Part shown: positions 1 through 36,130 of the stretch, in pieces
Numbering within the stretch: the stretch's first letter is position 1
How the letters are laid out: each line of letters opens with the position of its first letter
Source of the DNA: Hepsetus odoe
Lineage: Eukaryota > Chordata > Actinopteri > Characiformes > Hepsetidae
Length of the DNA: 64,000 nucleotides
NCBI GenBank assembly: GCA_017165825.1
Contig: CM029367.1
Location: forward strand, 2,205,763-2,269,762
Direction of reading: 5' to 3'
The notes under the pieces: model-generated
Told to the model about the DNA's origin: nothing
What the model saw: the letters and a program-made list of their open reading frames with translations, nothing else
Database searches by the model: none
Made by a program: the position numbers and the translations under genes

Positions 1-69
1 GCACTCAGCGACACCTGAGAGTCTATAGCCTAGACAGAGAAAGAGAGAGACACGGTTTTAGTATTGGGT

Positions 70-100
70 TTATAGTGGCCATTTTATCAGAAACCCCTCT
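70..100 (+). mobile_element. MITE end fragment (GGCCACTTTAT family)
   Basis: Contains a diverged GTGGCCATTTTATCAGAAAC, matching the terminal repeat of the small element at 59138-59315. Confidence 0.4.
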
Positions 101-139
101 TTTGAACAAGGGGTTGATTAATTCTTTGCATGAAGCTCT

Positions 140-350
140 TTGGTAAGGGAGTTGGCCACAGGATCAGAAGGTCATGGGTTCGAATTCCAGACCGGTAGGT
201 TGCCCTGAGGTGAAAAGTATCGTCCCCATCACTGCTCCCCATGCGTTTTCTAAAGCTGCCCCCTGCTGCGTGTGCGTGGGTAAAAAGCAGAGGTCTAATT
301 TCTTTGTGTTTCACTGTGTGCTGTGCTGTTTCACTTTCACTTTCACTTGT
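140..350 (+). mobile_element. tRNA-headed SINE, family A
   Basis: Copy of the dominant SINE here. It has box-B-like GGGTTCGAATTCC, a central GTAGGTTGCCCTGAGGT, the CCCCTGCTGC core and a terminal (TTTCAC)n tail. Head diverged. Lies in the intron left of the C2A exon. Confidence 0.85.
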
Positions 351-509
351 TGGAAAGTTGGTAAATTTAGCCTTCTGTAAGAAGGACCCTTTCGACAGCT
401 TATCAGTGGATGACCCAAAAAGATGAATGAAGTGATAGAGTCCTAAAAACGTGGGCCATGTGAGAATAATTTGCAGTACTGGACTTCTCTGGGTGACTCT
501 CAGTCTTAC

Positions 510-25710
<25,201 letters not shown>

Positions 25711-26165
25711 CGCCCGGATCCGCTGCTCTGACAGCCCTCCTGTTCCTCCAATAAAGCCCTTCACTGTGCAGGACCAGGATCCGGCCTGGATCTGTGATCC
25801 GCATCACCTCCTCGGATTGCGCTTGGAATCCCAGCAGCCTCTCTGTGGGACTCACAGCCCCGCCCTCCCCCGCGAGCGCGTCGTCCGAATTGTGCCAGCA
25901 TATTTACATCCTCATTTGCCTGTTGCCTAGCGATTGGTCGCCAGGCGACGCGATGGTGTATGTTGCGACCCCTTCGCGATTGGGATACGACGCCGAGCCT
26001 CATTTGCGTACTGGCTTTGATTGGACGGCAAGCGTGACAAGCTGAGCTAACGCACAGTGCCGAGTTCCTCGCACTCATTTGGTCTTGCTCCGCGATTGGC
26101 TGATAAATGCGAAGAGGCGTTACATCCATTTGCATTTAGCTTCTATATAAACTCTGGTAAACCGC
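25711..26165 (-). promoter_or_regulatory. CpG-rich promoter of the syt14/16-like gene
   Basis: Dense CpG between about 25,700 and 26,120, unlike its flanks. Four ATTGG motifs on the plus strand (25933, 25979, 26020, 26095) are CCAAT boxes for minus-strand transcription. A partial RFX-like GTTGCC lies at 25922. At the right edge an octamer ATTTGCAT (26128-26135) and a plus-oriented TATATAAA (26144-26151) could serve a divergent transcript. The start site is inferred to lie at about 25,750-25,900. Confidence 0.6.
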
Positions 26166-28555
26166 CTCACAGCTTGAATAGGGAGAAAAGACAGAAGATG
26201 CTCATTTCATATGCCTGATCAAAATATGTAAATAAATATCCCACCTTTAGGGGAAGTAAATTTGCTTATTTGTTAGTGGCAAATAGATCTGAATGTTCAG
26301 TTATGCAAGATTTATATTCAGTAATAGATAATGGAGAGGAGCAATTTCATAGCTTCACAGAGACAAGAACAGTCACTTTAATTTCTTTAAGCATCTCTAT
26401 CATATTGTGCTTTTCTTCCCTCAGCATGTTTAAATTATTACCAGTTCCCTTTTTCTCCTGATTCTAGAAGAATGACCTAAAAATCAGGTATTTAATAGAA
26501 ACTGTAACAGTCCATCATTAGGTATTTTCATGTATCCATCTCCTGACTATGGACAAAAGGAGCACACTCCCATTAGGGACGTCCACTGATCTGCCCCGCT
26601 TTCTCATCACTTTAGCTTCACTGGTCCATTTAGAAGAGCCTATTTGTGCTGATCACCTAGGTGATGGAGATTTCCATGCTTATATTCTGGAAATGTTCAA
26701 GTGGAGTTGCTTGAGTGGGGTGGAGTGTTTGAAGCTTCAGACAGTCCTCATTCTTAACCTGGTCAGATGCAACACACATTTCTTGCAGGTTGTTTTATAT
26801 GGAAGCTGCCATGCGAAAGTATGAATCATCCATTCATTCATTTCAGTTGTCTATCAGTCTCTCCGTCTGTTGTTCAACAAACATCCATCCATTCACTATT
26901 TACATCCATCCATCCATCCATCCCACATCGTGAAAGGCCCTGAAAAGGTTACCATTCCAGGATGAGGAGAATATAAAATAGAATAAAATATAGTATACTC
27001 TCATTCAACAGCATAAACCAAGTTTTTAATGATAAAATCATTCATTTTACTGATAATGCTTTAGTATTCCTTTTTTTGCCCAATAGCATTTTCCACATTA
27101 TACAGATAAAACAAGTTAAGACCTACAAATCATCATCTCCACATCGTGTCCCTGTCAGGACAGTCAGTATAGAAATCACTTTAAAATAAGGATCGAAAGA
27201 TCCACAGATAAATAAAACGGTTTGTCGCAATAAAACTTCTTTTAATTCTCGCTCGCGTGGAACTGAGAGGACAAAGTCCATTTTGGTTCCCACGGTGATG
27301 CAGAAAAAAAAAATCTGTTCGCTGGCCTCCTCTTCCAAATCAGGCAGGATAACTGCATCGCTTAATCCCTCGAGAGTAACTGCTGCACGTTAAGTCCTCC
27401 AAAAGAAGTGTAGCTACTTCGGTGTAGCTCTGCTGAAGACGTGACCCAATGGACATGCACTTCCGTGCACTTCCCACTTCAGCAGATAGAGGTCAGGATA
27501 AAAACAAAACTGGAGAATCGCTTTAAAAGCCAGAAAGAAAACAGTCCTTGCCGTTGTCGCTTTGCAGCTTCCCATCCTCTGCTGACTGATGAGCGCTTTG
27601 TCAATCCGAAGCGACTGGGCAACTTGTCCCATCAGGCTTTGTTTGTTTCAGAACTCTTCATCCTTGAATTTGACTTCCATTCAGATGATTTTTTCTCTAC
27701 TTTATGGGAGAACGATCCAACAACAAACATGCGGCCAATCAAAGAATAATCACACGATCAGCCCCCTATAGTTTGCCTCAGTCTTCTCTACTCCACACTG
27801 CAGTCATGCACCACAACTTAGTCATGCCCAACATCTCGCTGCTCTGGACTTCTATTGAACAGAAAACGTACCAATCAGAATCATTGTGTGCAGGTAAAGG
27901 TTAAATGAAGGACGGGACTTGCCTTGTATGGCTCGAGAAAGCGTAATTAGATGCGTTCTTTCAGGACGGTTTCTTTATTAACATGTATTGGATCAGGTGC
28001 AGGGTCAGGAACCTTGGCTGCCGTCACCATCTTTACCTGCCTGTGCAGCCCAGTTTGGAGGCCTAATACACACAGCAATAAGTATGTTATAACAGCACCA
28101 TCATGATTTTATAAATAATACTTCCAGGATATTTTATAAAGATTACAAATGTGCTTTTGAAACATCAGAATAGCCATTTTGTCCTTGCCATTGTTCATTG
28201 ATACTATTCTTGCCTGAATCTCTAATGGTGGAATCATGAACATGGGATTAAGTGTCAGTTCTTAAGATGTTCTGTGCTGATCTTGGATGAGTTTTCCTGG
28301 GTTCTCCTGGAGTAACTTTGCTAGGCTGGCCACTCCATGGCAAATCATACCTCTTCCATGTTCCATCTGTTAAGAGGCAATGTCCTTCAAAATATGGTTT
28401 GAGGCTTAAGCATAACATTTTACTAAATGGTTTTCATTGTTGGAATGGAATTATCCCCAATTGATAAGCGCAGAACCAGCAATCCATCTTGGGTGTCTAG
28501 TTTCCTGAAAGAAGGCCTCCCAGCCAGGTTGCAAGCCTAGAAGCCAAGGGTTTCT
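26165..28555. other. Intergenic, mostly unique sequence
   Basis: No gene recognised. Short (CATC)n runs near 26,886 and 26,905. The 27123-27338 and 27441-27749 open frames lack recognisable features. Confidence 0.45.
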
Positions 28556-28559
28556 TGCA

Positions 28560-29025
28560 GCTCTTACAGATCCTAACCAGCCATCATCAGATTCCTCACC
28601 TCTCCTCTCCTCCTCTCCAGATCAGCTACATCAGACTGTATCTTCTGCAGGAAGGAGCTGCTGCCACTAAGACAAACAAAAGCTCCATCCCATAGAGCAG
28701 GCCACCTCTATTGTGGCTAACTGATCTTTAAGTTCTTTCTATTGTAACTCAAACTTTATGGAACTCATCTTCAAAATCTATTCATTTATAATATGCACTT
28801 TCTCTGCTTTTCCCACATACTTATTTCCGACATCCACCCAGAGAGAGGTCGGAGTTCTCCGCCCTAGTCTTGGTTCCTCCAAGGTTTCTTCCTCCAGCTT
28901 TAGGGAGTTTCGCCTCTGTTGCCCTCGGCTTAGTCACTTGGGGCACGGACCCAGATTCTTTAAAGTTGCTTTGTGACAACAACAGTTGTAAAAAGCACTT
29001 TATACATATATCTGACTTAAGCCAT
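28560..29025 (+). mobile_element. LINE-like 3' tail repeat, copy 1
   Basis: GGTTTCTTCCTCC, TGCCCTCGGCTTAG, then GTTGCTTTGTGACAACAACA, GTAAAAAGCACTTTATACAT. This 'TTTGTGACAAC...AAAAGC..TATA' ending is a widespread fish retroelement tail. Second copy at 48840-49240. Confidence 0.7.
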
Positions 29026-29029
29026 CCTT

Positions 29030-31400
29030 TCTAGTTTAGTTTGGGTGATTGGTTGATTGAGGGGATAAAACAAGCAAGTCTGATGTTTTGTGAGCGTATT
29101 TCCATGACGTACCTCCACGACCTGTCCATAAGACCGGGATTTGATTGATTCCAGAAGAGATGCTCGGCGGGAGTTCTAGAGGAGACAAATTTTCAGACTT
29201 GTTTTCAGACAAGCGTCTGGCGCTGAATACGTTCAGTCCACACAAGCGGCATGAACAGGGAAAAGAAAAATCACCTCAACTTGACTCGAAGGCCCTTCTT
29301 CAGCAGCAGTGTCAAAGTCCTGCAGACACAGGCGGACAAACTGAGACAAGCTTTCACATTCGTCTCCTAAAAACCTTTCTCTTCATTTGAAAATCAAGAG
29401 CACTACGCTGAACAGCAGTTTAGGAAACAGAAATGGTCTCAAAGTGCATTTCATTAGAAAGAAACGTGTATCAGGTGATTAATCAGTACACTTATATAAG
29501 TGATATTTGCCAATATTCCTCTAATCTCACTATCTGCAAATGTTTAAAATCAGACTAAAGGACTTTATGGCATGATCTTCAGTTCTCACTGGACAAAAAG
29601 ATGCTAGACATCAAAAGAAAACACGAGTATCTGTTAGTATTCAAAAGAAAAACGGGACTTTTGCCACCTCAGAATAAAATGAACAATAATTTATCTTTTA
29701 AGGCCCGTATGAGTGACAGATTTGAAACAGTCATGATATTACAAAACCGAAGTAAAGTCACTTACAGTCTGGTTCTGCTGCCAGTTGTGATCGTGACAAC
29801 GCACTGCACAGTTTTGTTTTAGTTCTGTCTAGCGAGGCTGAGCTCAGGCTTTTCCATGGCCTGAAGCAGCTTGCTTCAACTTCGTAGTGCTCATGCATTC
29901 TCCACCTCCTGGAATCCATAAACACACAAAAATACAGTCACTGAAGATCTTTTTTTACTTTCGCTTTCAAACAACACATTTCACGAAAATTGAATAAGTA
30001 ATAAGCAATTGTTTTCTAGGGGGAGTGGTATAAAAGAAATTTAGTCAATCTGGCAACCAAGGACGGAGTTGCTGGATCTATAATGGAGAGTTTTAAGATT
30101 ATTTTAACTTCAATGCAAACTGAGCATTTTTGGCTGACATTCAGGACAAAGACAGATATATCTTTTTTGAAACTGTACACAGCCCTCCTGATTTTGGACT
30201 GTCTCACCTCACCATGTCCGTGCTGATGAGCTCCTGTGGACGGGACGGCCGTTCGACTCACGGTCCTGATGACTCCTGCTTTTTGTCCGCCCTCTTCGTG
30301 CTGAAGAGCAGCTATACCCAAAAGACACGTCATTTATAAAGCACCTCAAATATGTTGTTGCTATTACAGTTGTTCTTTTCTGACTGACGGCTTTGGGCAT
30401 ACTGGTCGAAACTAAACAGACAGAATTTGACTCTTGGGTACACGCTACAATCTAGACAAAGGATGAGGGAATTTTGAAGGAACCTTCAGAACCTTCCAAA
30501 CACACAGCAGAGCACCACAGTATATTTTACACACTAGAGATGTATTTAAAGCACCTTTAACAGCCTTGACTAACCGCACACAGCTGGGTTAGAGTTGGAG
30601 TGATACAAACTCCTTGAACGTTTACATGAATTGAACTCTGAAGTATCTGCATAAATTAAAAAATAACTGAGCAAAATTTAGTGATATAAATAGTGATTAA
30701 ATTCTTAAAGCAACTTATGATTTCTGGAATGCAGTGAGTTATCCTATCTAGAAAATATAAGGTACTTGTGTAATATTCACCCAGAATGTTAAAATGCACT
30801 TAAAACAAGTTTATTTCCTCCAAATGCCTAAATGTAAGACTTGTGTAATGCAAATAGTTCAGCATTATTAAGGCAAATAAATGATTTATTTGCTTTAGGC
30901 TTTAAAAGATTCCGTAAAGGCCATAAATGATTGTGTTTTAATTTTTATGTCATTCATTTATAGGAAACACACTTATAGAAAGTGAAAATGTTGAACTAAA
31001 TGCCTCCAGAGTCCTGAAAGTCCTGATGTAAAATCGAGGTGTTGTGATATTTAGAAGTAAACAGAAAAAGATTCTAAAAATCGTAGGTAATGTGACATTT
31101 TGACAGGTCAACTGACCTCTGCTGGGTCCCCAGGCTTTAAGTTGCTGCACAGTCCGGATGGTGTCTGCATGCTTTGTCCATATTTCTACATTCATCAAGA
31201 TGAAAACCAACATTTTTGAGATTTTAACTTCTTCTTTTAGAGAAGTCTCCCAGAAAAATGTGAATATGTTCTCTCGAACAATGTTAAGAACAACACTTAT
31301 CAATGGACATTAGAGGTGAGTAGTGAGATATGGTGCTAAAATAAGCATTCCATGAATTTGTGTTTTCATTTCCTCTTATTTCCAGTTTTCTTCTCATTGT
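29030..31400. other. Intergenic, no feature recognised
   Basis: Open frames at 29145, 29601, 30016-30333 and 30950-31303 show no domains or splice-consistent neighbours. Upstream exons of the adhesion-GPCR fragment were sought here and not found. Confidence 0.4.
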
Positions 31401-31404
31401 TCAG

Positions 31405-31579
31405 GTTTTGGAAACGTTGCTTCAGGAGTTATTTTCCCTTTGGAATGCTGGAGCAATGAATCCACACCAGCTTGTCTTATGTGGGAATGAAGTGCTGACT
31501 GTGACTGAGAGACTGGTGTCCATGTTGGTGAAGCCAACAAACACTACTTATTCAGTTAGTGTCTCTTTAAAGGGCTTAG
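31405..31579 (+). pseudogene. Adhesion-GPCR (ADGRE/CD97-like) GAIN fragment, exon a
   Basis: Acceptor TTGTTCAG, donor TTAG|GTAACT, 175 nt, phase 0 to 1. Encodes VLETLLQELFSLWNAGAMNP, then LVLCGNEVLTVTERLVSMLV and NTTYSVSVSLKGL. The helical pattern and later exons fit GAIN subdomain A/B of fish ADGRE-type receptors. Contains a potential N-glycosylation site (NTT). No frame damage. Confidence 0.75.
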
Positions 31580-31678
31580 GTAACTAACCAACTTAATTGT
31601 TTTGTGTTGAGACTCCATCGCCTTACTTATGGTTCAAAATGGAGCACATTCATTTGAGTTGTGGTTGTTTTCTTTCAG

Positions 31679-31792
31679 ATATTCAGGTCTTCGCAGTGGG
31701 ACCAGAAGCCTTGCTGAAAGAAATCCCTCAGTTCAGTTTAAACAGCGCTCAGATGGATATTGACCTCGTCCAGATTTTGAAGAATAACAACC
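31679..31792 (+). pseudogene. Adhesion-GPCR GAIN fragment, exon b
   Basis: Acceptor TTTCTTTCAG, donor AACC|GTAAAG, 114 nt, phase 1 to 1. Encodes DIQVFAVGPEALLKEIPQFS, then AQMDIDLVQILKNNN. The pattern 'MDIDL..I.KNNN' is characteristic of fish CD97/EMR-like GAIN domains. Joins exon c as NNN-R-SAAVAF without frame loss. Confidence 0.85.
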
Positions 31793-32120
31793 GTAAAGTC
31801 TTTAAAATTTTGTTCTGGTTAGGTGCCATGGTTAGGGCCAGATCAGTTATTGTAAAGATACAGCAAATCAAGAGACTATGGATGACAAAGACACTAAAAA
31901 TTACTCATAGTGCACCAGATTTTCTTCTGGACAAAGATGCTGTGTAATTATTTTAATAGTACAGGAAGATGCAGATGACCGCAAGAAATGGAGATGGTTG
32001 ATCCGCTGTTGCGATCCCTAAATGGGAGCAGCAGAAAGAAAAAGAAGAAAAAGAAGATTATTTTGACTTATCAAGTTGCTAAAGTAAGTTATGTGAAGGG
32101 TCTCCTGTTTGCTGTTTCAG

Positions 32121-32299
32121 GATCGGCTGCTGTGGCCTTCATGAGTTTCACCAACTTGGCGAATATGAGACCAAACTTTTTCAGGACAACTACCAACACA
32201 GTAAAAACCATGATGTCCACCATAGTGTCAGCCACGCTGCCCAGCACCCAAAACAAACAGCTCAGCACACCAGTCAACTTTACTCTCCAACACAATCAA
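32121..32299 (+). pseudogene. Adhesion-GPCR GAIN fragment, exon c
   Basis: Acceptor GCTGTTTCAG, donor CAA|GTGAGT, 179 nt, phase 1 to 0. Encodes SAAVAFMSFTNLANM, then TMMSTIVSATLPSTQ and STPVNFTLQHNQ, the segment just before the GPS in adhesion GPCRs. No GPS or 7TM exon follows: the next 600 bp are SINE and Tc1 relics. It is either a truncated gene or a piece of a receptor whose remainder was lost or moved. Each exon is intact, so relaxed but recent decay is possible. Confidence 0.85.
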
Positions 32300-32384
32300 G
32301 TGAGTTCAGTATGGTGGAGATTTAGATGTTCACACTGTAAACATGTTATATACTGTGCTTCAGTTTTAGTTCCTTTCTTTTTTG

Positions 32385-32426
32385 GTACCTCAGGGCAACC
32401 TACTGGTCTGGGATTTGAGCCTCAAA
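32385..32426 (-). mobile_element. SINE family A fragment
   Basis: GGTACCTCAGGGCAACCTAC followed by TGGTCTGGGATTTGAGCC. Only the central part remains, abutting the Tc1 relic. Confidence 0.65.
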
Positions 32427-32436
32427 ATGAAAAAAC

Positions 32437-32985
32437 GCTGTAAATAAAGAACGCTTTCAGAAATGGAAGTGTTCATCATTTATTTTCATCAATCAACAAA
32501 ATGCAGTGAATGAACAAAAGAAAAATCTAAATCAAATCAATATTTGGTGTGACCAGCCTTTGCCTTCAAAACAGCATCAGTTCTTCTAGGTACACTTGCA
32601 CACAGTTTTTGAAGGAACTCGGTTGGTAGGTTGCTCCAAACATGACTGTGTTTCAACCTCCGTGTGATATTGATGATCATCAGTACCTGTTTGGTAAAAC
32701 TGGTTGATCAGACACCGACTATAATCCTACAGAATCCCTGACTGTGTGCAAATGTACCTAGAAGAACTGATGCTGGTCTGAAGGCAAAAGGTAGTAACAC
32801 CAAATATTGATTTGATTTAGATTTTTCTTTTGTTCGCTCACTTTGCATTTTATAAATTGCATTTTCGCTCACTTTGCATTTTATATAATAAACAATCATT
32901 ATTTATATTTCTGAAAGCGTTCTTTGTTTACAGCATTTTTTCACACCTACCTAAAACTTTTGCACAGTACTGTGTGTGTGTGTGT
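32437..32985 (-). mobile_element. Tc1-like remnant (same family as 4827-5370)
   Basis: AAGAACGCTTTCAGAAATGG, AATCAAATCAATATTTGGTG and CAGTTCTTCTAGGTACACTT at one side; the reverse-complement equivalents to GCACAGTACTGTG at the other. The left terminus is truncated by the SINE fragment. Internal transposase largely deleted. Its right end marks the start of the 4.4-kb duplication. Confidence 0.85.
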
Positions 32986-33032
32986 GTGTGTATATGTATG
33001 TATGTATGTATGTATATATATATATATATATA
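32970..33032. repeat. (TG)n-(TATG)n-(TA)n microsatellite
   Basis: Compound run directly after the Tc1 terminal repeat. Confidence 0.9.
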
Positions 33033-33182
33033 TGCCCCTCTTTTCAAATGTGCCAATTTTTTTTTTAATACTCCTGCTCTACCAAATGCTGAAAAAAAAT
33101 GTAATAAATTGATTTTAATGCCCTGGCATTACATAGTATTGCCCTTAATATATCCATAGTATACCCTTAACCTGGGTTCATT

Positions 33183-33423
33183 GAAAGTGAAAGTGAAAGT
33201 GACAACCCTTGTCAGTGCGAGGTCACAGTACAGCAAGCGTGAACCACAACGAAATTGGACCTCTGCTTTTAACCCATGCACACAAACATCGTGCAGCATT
33301 GGGCAGCTATTGAAAGTGCCCGGGGAGCAGTGGCAGGGACTGTACCTCAGGGCAACCTATTTGTGAGGGAATTGAACCCACAATCTTCCGATGCGGGGCC
33401 AACTCCCTAACCACTAGGCCACC
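33183..33423 (-). mobile_element. SINE family A, present only in copy A
   Basis: GAAAGTGAAAGTGAAAGTGA tail to a CTAACCACTAGGCCACC head. Copy B has the uninterrupted CTGGGTTCATTAAGTCCAGC at about 37,560. A clear target-site duplication is not visible at this one. Confidence 0.92.
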
Positions 33424-33708
33424 TAAGTCAGCAAAAGAAGAGACACTGTAGTTTCGTTAATATGAGGCAGATTTTATTGTTTTAATTATATATTAGATCT
33501 AATATTCCTTCATGTAGATGAACGCAGAGTTGTGTGTCCGCATGAATTCACCATCACGGAACCCATTTCTTCGTGCTTTCTGCAGAGGCGAAAGAAACAG
33601 AGATGGTTTTGAAAAGAGTTTTGAGATTAAACAAGAAAAGTATTAGATGTGATTGAAACAAGGGCTTCCTTACTCAAACTCAGCTCTAAAGCAGTGCTGA
33701 AGGGGACT

Positions 33709-35390
33709 TTAAGTAAAAGCTTCCAAGATGGCCCCACCCACTGCTCCTCCAACTGCTGCCACCACAGATAAGGGCACAGATCCGGCTGCTATGCCACTAG
33801 CAGTGAAACCAGCTGCCGAAATCAAAACTGGTGCCAAGGCCACAGTGCCAACTTGAGGACAGCAGTCAAACAAACAGAAGACATTTGGCCTCATTTCTTT
33901 AAATTAGGCCTTTACAAATGTAAAAAAGCAAAAAACCCAAATGGAGTCATGCCTGGTGAGATACACAAGCTCCTTGGCAATGTTAAAAGCTTTCAATTTG
34001 GCTGAATTTCCTCAGTCAGCTAGTTTCTCCTTGTAATCTGAAACCCTGGTTTAGTTATAATTTAGACTAAACACAGGCTCCAGATAATTGGCTCTTTTAC
34101 TTTCACTGCATTTGCTTACTGTGTACTCTTTCACTCCATTTTTAGAGCATGTCATCAGTCATTGGGATCTTTAACACTAAAATAGGTTACATCTGAAAAG
34201 ATGCGAGTGGAGGGCAGCGGTGGCCTAGTGGTTCGGGCATTGGCCTCATGATCGGAGGATCGGGGGTTCGAACCCCTTCCCTATAGGTTGACCTGAGGTA
34301 CCCTTGAGGAAGGTACCGTCCCCGTCCATCCTCCCTGCGATGGGCTGGCGACCTGTCGAGGTCGTCCCGTCCTCGCCCTGTGTGCGTGGGTTGCACTCCC
34401 CCGCGACCCCATTTGGGACAAGCGGCAGATAATGGATGGATGGATGAAGATGCGAGTGGTTTAAAAGTGCTAATTTAACTACTTCTTTGGTTTTCTTCTT
34501 TTGGCTGTTCCCATTACAGGTCACCACAGCGGATCATCCGTTTCCATTTCTTCCTCTATCTTCCTCGTTCAAACCAACCATCTGCATGTGTTCTCCAATC
34601 TACTTCTTTAATGCAGTGGGTTTAAGGAATAAAAGATGTACATTTTACTTCTATAAAAGTTATAACAAACCATCAAAGGCATTATATATCTGGGATCTCA
34701 TTATATAAATATACACACACACAAACTGAAGGACAGATAGGTAGATGGGTAGATAGATAGATGGTAGTACATGCAGGGCATGACAAGTGAGTGCAAATTC
34801 ATTCCATGGGTTTTTTTGCTGTTTAGCATCATCATCGTTCTGCATAAAAAGATGTTTGGAGAAGAAGAGCTGTTTTTGTGCTGCAGATTCCTCATTCCAT
34901 TCACTAGCACTGCAGACCTACAGAGGAATCTAGAAACTTTAATGACTGAGTACTTATGCGAAAAGCTTTGGAAAAAAAATAAAAAGTGAATGAAACCATG
35001 AAAGATTCTTTTTTTTTTTTTTTACAGACAATGGTTTATGCAAAAGCGTATGTCTTATCTTAATGTGTGAGCCTTTTTCTGGATATTTTCGTGAACAAGC
35101 AAATACTATGAAAGTCTTATACAAGCATCATTGCTCTTTGAAACTGGGAAAGAACAAAAGTATGGACTGCCCGGGTAACAAACCTAGCAACATCAGTATA
35201 GCATATCTACAGAAACAGATTTAGACCAAAACACAAACAGATCTTGCCCACCTGCTCCTGCTGCTGCTCCTAAAATTGTCACTGTGTAAGAAAGAAGAAT
35301 AAGCAAGGTTAATAAATCCAGCGTTATCTAAAGCCCATGTAGACAGATCCTCATCAGTCAGTCCAACACTCTTCACTTACTCCAGTCCAT
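33709..35390 (-). CDS. ISG12/IFI27-like small hydrophobic protein, copy A
   Basis: Three exons splice in frame: 35381-35390 (ATGGACTGGA, donor GTAAGT), an 18-nt microexon 35252-35269 (acceptor TTTTAG, donor GTGGGC), and 33709-33851. The product is 56 aa: MDWRAAAGAVGTVALAP, then ISAAGFTASGIAAGS and VVAAVGGAVGGAILEAFT. ISG12 proteins are interferon-inducible, Gly/Ala-rich membrane proteins usually associated with mitochondria or the nuclear envelope. This one is shorter than typical members because the segment equivalent to MMSTAAVANGGGVVAGSTVA of copy B is missing. I see no clear ISRE in the 300 bp upstream. Family assignment is good; the short isoform's function is uncertain. Confidence 0.78.
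34211..34446 (+). mobile_element. SINE (family A head, (ATGG)n tail) with 13-bp target-site duplication
   Basis: AGGGCAGCGGTGGCCTAGTG head, box B GGGTTCGAACCCC, GGGACAAGCGGCAGATAATG and (ATGG)n tail. Flanked by AAGATGCGAGTGG at 34198-34210 and 34447-34459. Copy B (about 38,860) has a single AAGATGCGAGTGG and no insert. Confidence 0.97.
34480..34625 (-). mobile_element. RTE-like LINE 3' fragment in copy A
   Basis: CACAGCGGATCATCC and TTCAAACCAACCATCTGCAT match the 3' end of the LINE frame preserved at 54247-54604. An equivalent lies at 38905-39060 in copy B. Confidence 0.65.
35252..35269 (-). CDS. 18-nt microexon of ISG12-like copy A
   Basis: Minus strand TTTTAG|GAGCAGCAGCAGGAGCAG|GTGGGC. 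In phase it adds Ala-Ala-Ala-Gly-Ala between exon 1 and GTVALAP, as expected for the Gly/Ala-rich start of ISG12 proteins. In copy B the equivalent (39766-39782) is 17 nt. Confidence 0.6.
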
Positions 35391-35756
35391 TGTGTCCAAT
35401 GCTGCAAAACTCTGTCTCTGCTGCTAATTATCTGAATGAGCTGCTCTCTTCTGAGAAACAAACTCAACGCTCTGTAAAGCTGCAGCCCCTCCCACACTGT
35501 GTTTTCAGTGGCTTGCAACAGGATGAGACCGTTTCTACCATCTCTGTTGACAACAGAGGACTAACAAGAAGCCTGACAAACCAGTCCTGTTACGTTTCTT
35601 ACGGCGCACATTAACTGGAGAATTTTCTGGATTTGGTCACTGTCAAAGCAAATAGTCATATTTTATTTTAGGAAGTTTATAAACTGGCTATACATGTGCA
35701 ACAAAAAGGTTTAATAGTTGGTTCAGTAAAACTTGTCTGGAAAAATAACACAAGTA

Positions 35757-36130
35757 ATCTGATGATCTATACTAACAACCAATGATCAGTCTATACCAAA
35801 CAACCAATGATCTGAGCTATACCAAACAACCAATGATCTGATCTATGCCAAACAACTAAAGAACGGCAATAACCAAACAATGATCTAGTCTATACCAAAC
35901 CAACCAATGATCACGATCTATGCTAACCAACCAATGATCTGATCTATACCAAACAACCAATGATCTGATCTATACCAAACAACTAATGAACCAAGCAATA
36001 ACCAAACAATGATCTGGTCTATACCAACTAACCAACCAATGATCTGACCCATACCAACCAACCAAGCAATAACCAATCAGTGATCTGATCTATACCAACC
36101 TATAAACCAATGACCAACCAACCAACCTTA
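35757..36130. repeat. ~26-bp minisatellite in copy A
   Basis: Imperfect units of CCAATGATCTGATCTATACC plus AAACAA; about a dozen, with variable spacing. Copy B has a shorter array at 40258-40530. Confidence 0.9.

Noticed and set aside
35757..36130. Evenly spaced short repeats resembling a CRISPR array.
   Set aside because: Units of about 26 bp without unique spacers, in a vertebrate intergenic/intronic context; a minisatellite.
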